This document shows, one piece after another, positions 63,905-64,000 of a stretch of 64,000 nt of DNA. How positions within the stretch are numbered: position 1 is the stretch's first letter; the number at the start of each line of letters is the position of its first letter. Position numbers and translations under genes: made by a program. Source of the DNA: Phytomonospora sp040655735 (lineage in GTDB: Bacteria > Actinomycetota > Actinomycetes > Mycobacteriales > Micromonosporaceae); contig NZ_JBFAKK010000008.1 of assembly GCF_040655735.1 (NCBI RefSeq), forward strand, positions 310,001 through 374,000, given 5' to 3'. The notes below the pieces were generated by a model. It did no database searches, was not told the DNA's origin, and saw only the letters and a program-made list of their open reading frames with translations.

Positions 63905-64000
63905 TTGCGCTCGCCCGCGCGCGCCCTCGGCGTGTTCATCGCCGCAGCGGCCGTCCTCGTCATCCCCGCCCAGTCCGCTCACGCCGGTGAGCACCGGCCC
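63905..64000 (+). CDS. N-terminus of an exported protein (cut by window end)
   Basis: Only about 32 residues are visible. TTG 63905 follows GAAAGG by eight bases (GTG 63896 also in frame). The sequence RALGVFIAAAAVLVIPAQSA followed by HAGE is a Sec signal peptide with an AHA-like cleavage site. Nothing can be said of the mature protein. Confidence 0.5.
   Translation, partial: MRSPARALGVFIAAAAVLVIPAQSAHAGEHRP

Overview
The window is 64 kb of strongly GC-rich DNA in which third codon positions are mostly G or C. Other traits are many GTG starts, several genes with no Shine-Dalgarno sequence that look leaderless, Tat and Sec exported proteins, large numbers of TetR/ArsR/LacI/XRE regulators and a mycothiol-dependent-type DinB protein. 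This is an actinomycete chromosome. The exact order cannot be fixed from the sequence. No rRNA, tRNA, CRISPR array, prophage or insertion sequence was seen. The main housekeeping anchors are tsaD, prfB, a TrmH-type rRNA methyltransferase, a cold-shock gene and an Eda-type aldolase.

Layout. 1-6 kb: the start of an MFS efflux pump divergent from an XRE/MmyB regulator, then an HTH/NB-ARC/TPR STAND regulator and two orphan proteins. 6-10.3 kb: KDPG aldolase, cold-shock protein, tsaD (behind a Nur-box-like dyad and a 7-codon leader ORF) and ornithine aminotransferase. 10.3-20 kb: a run of divergent regulator/enzyme pairs with well-resolved operators (ArsR-SRPBCC with an NmrA-like reductase, two TetR units), an alpha/beta hydrolase fused to EF-hands, a HEAT-repeat protein, a DUF4234 protein and an Mrr-type restriction enzyme. 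20-25 kb: SpoU methyltransferase, prfB (with SKY in place of the usual SPF motif), exported proteins. 25.3-26.3 kb: a decayed ESX/WXG100-like locus. 26.3-32.3 kb: ECF41/SigJ-like sigma factor, a tandem-duplicated DoxX protein, and an RHH regulator-DUF4097-ABC transporter operon with repeated TGGCGCCA boxes. 32.4-35 kb: a Tat-exported protein and an FG-GAP repeat protein.

35.2-48.3 kb is the most system-like region. A LacI regulator controlled by three evenly spaced operators heads a ten-gene, tightly overlapping operon: Dpp/Opp-type ABC transporter (five genes), GH63-like glycosidase, FAD oxidoreductase, DHDPS/N-acetylneuraminate-lyase-family aldolase and an exported sialidase-fold protein. 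I read it as a catabolic locus for a sialic-acid-like or other acidic sugar glycan.

48.3-54.6 kb: SUKH protein, membrane proteins, a membrane-anchored Hsp70-like ATPase, a pair of paralogous exported proteins and a LysE exporter. 54.7-60.5 kb: a GMC oxidoreductase, then a compact biosynthetic cassette of acyl carrier protein, cytochrome P450 and fatty-acyl-AMP ligase, divergent from an SDR. 60.6-64 kb: calerythrin-like EF-hand protein, DUF4279 protein, a small unknown protein, an exported SGNH hydrolase and the first codons of another exported protein.
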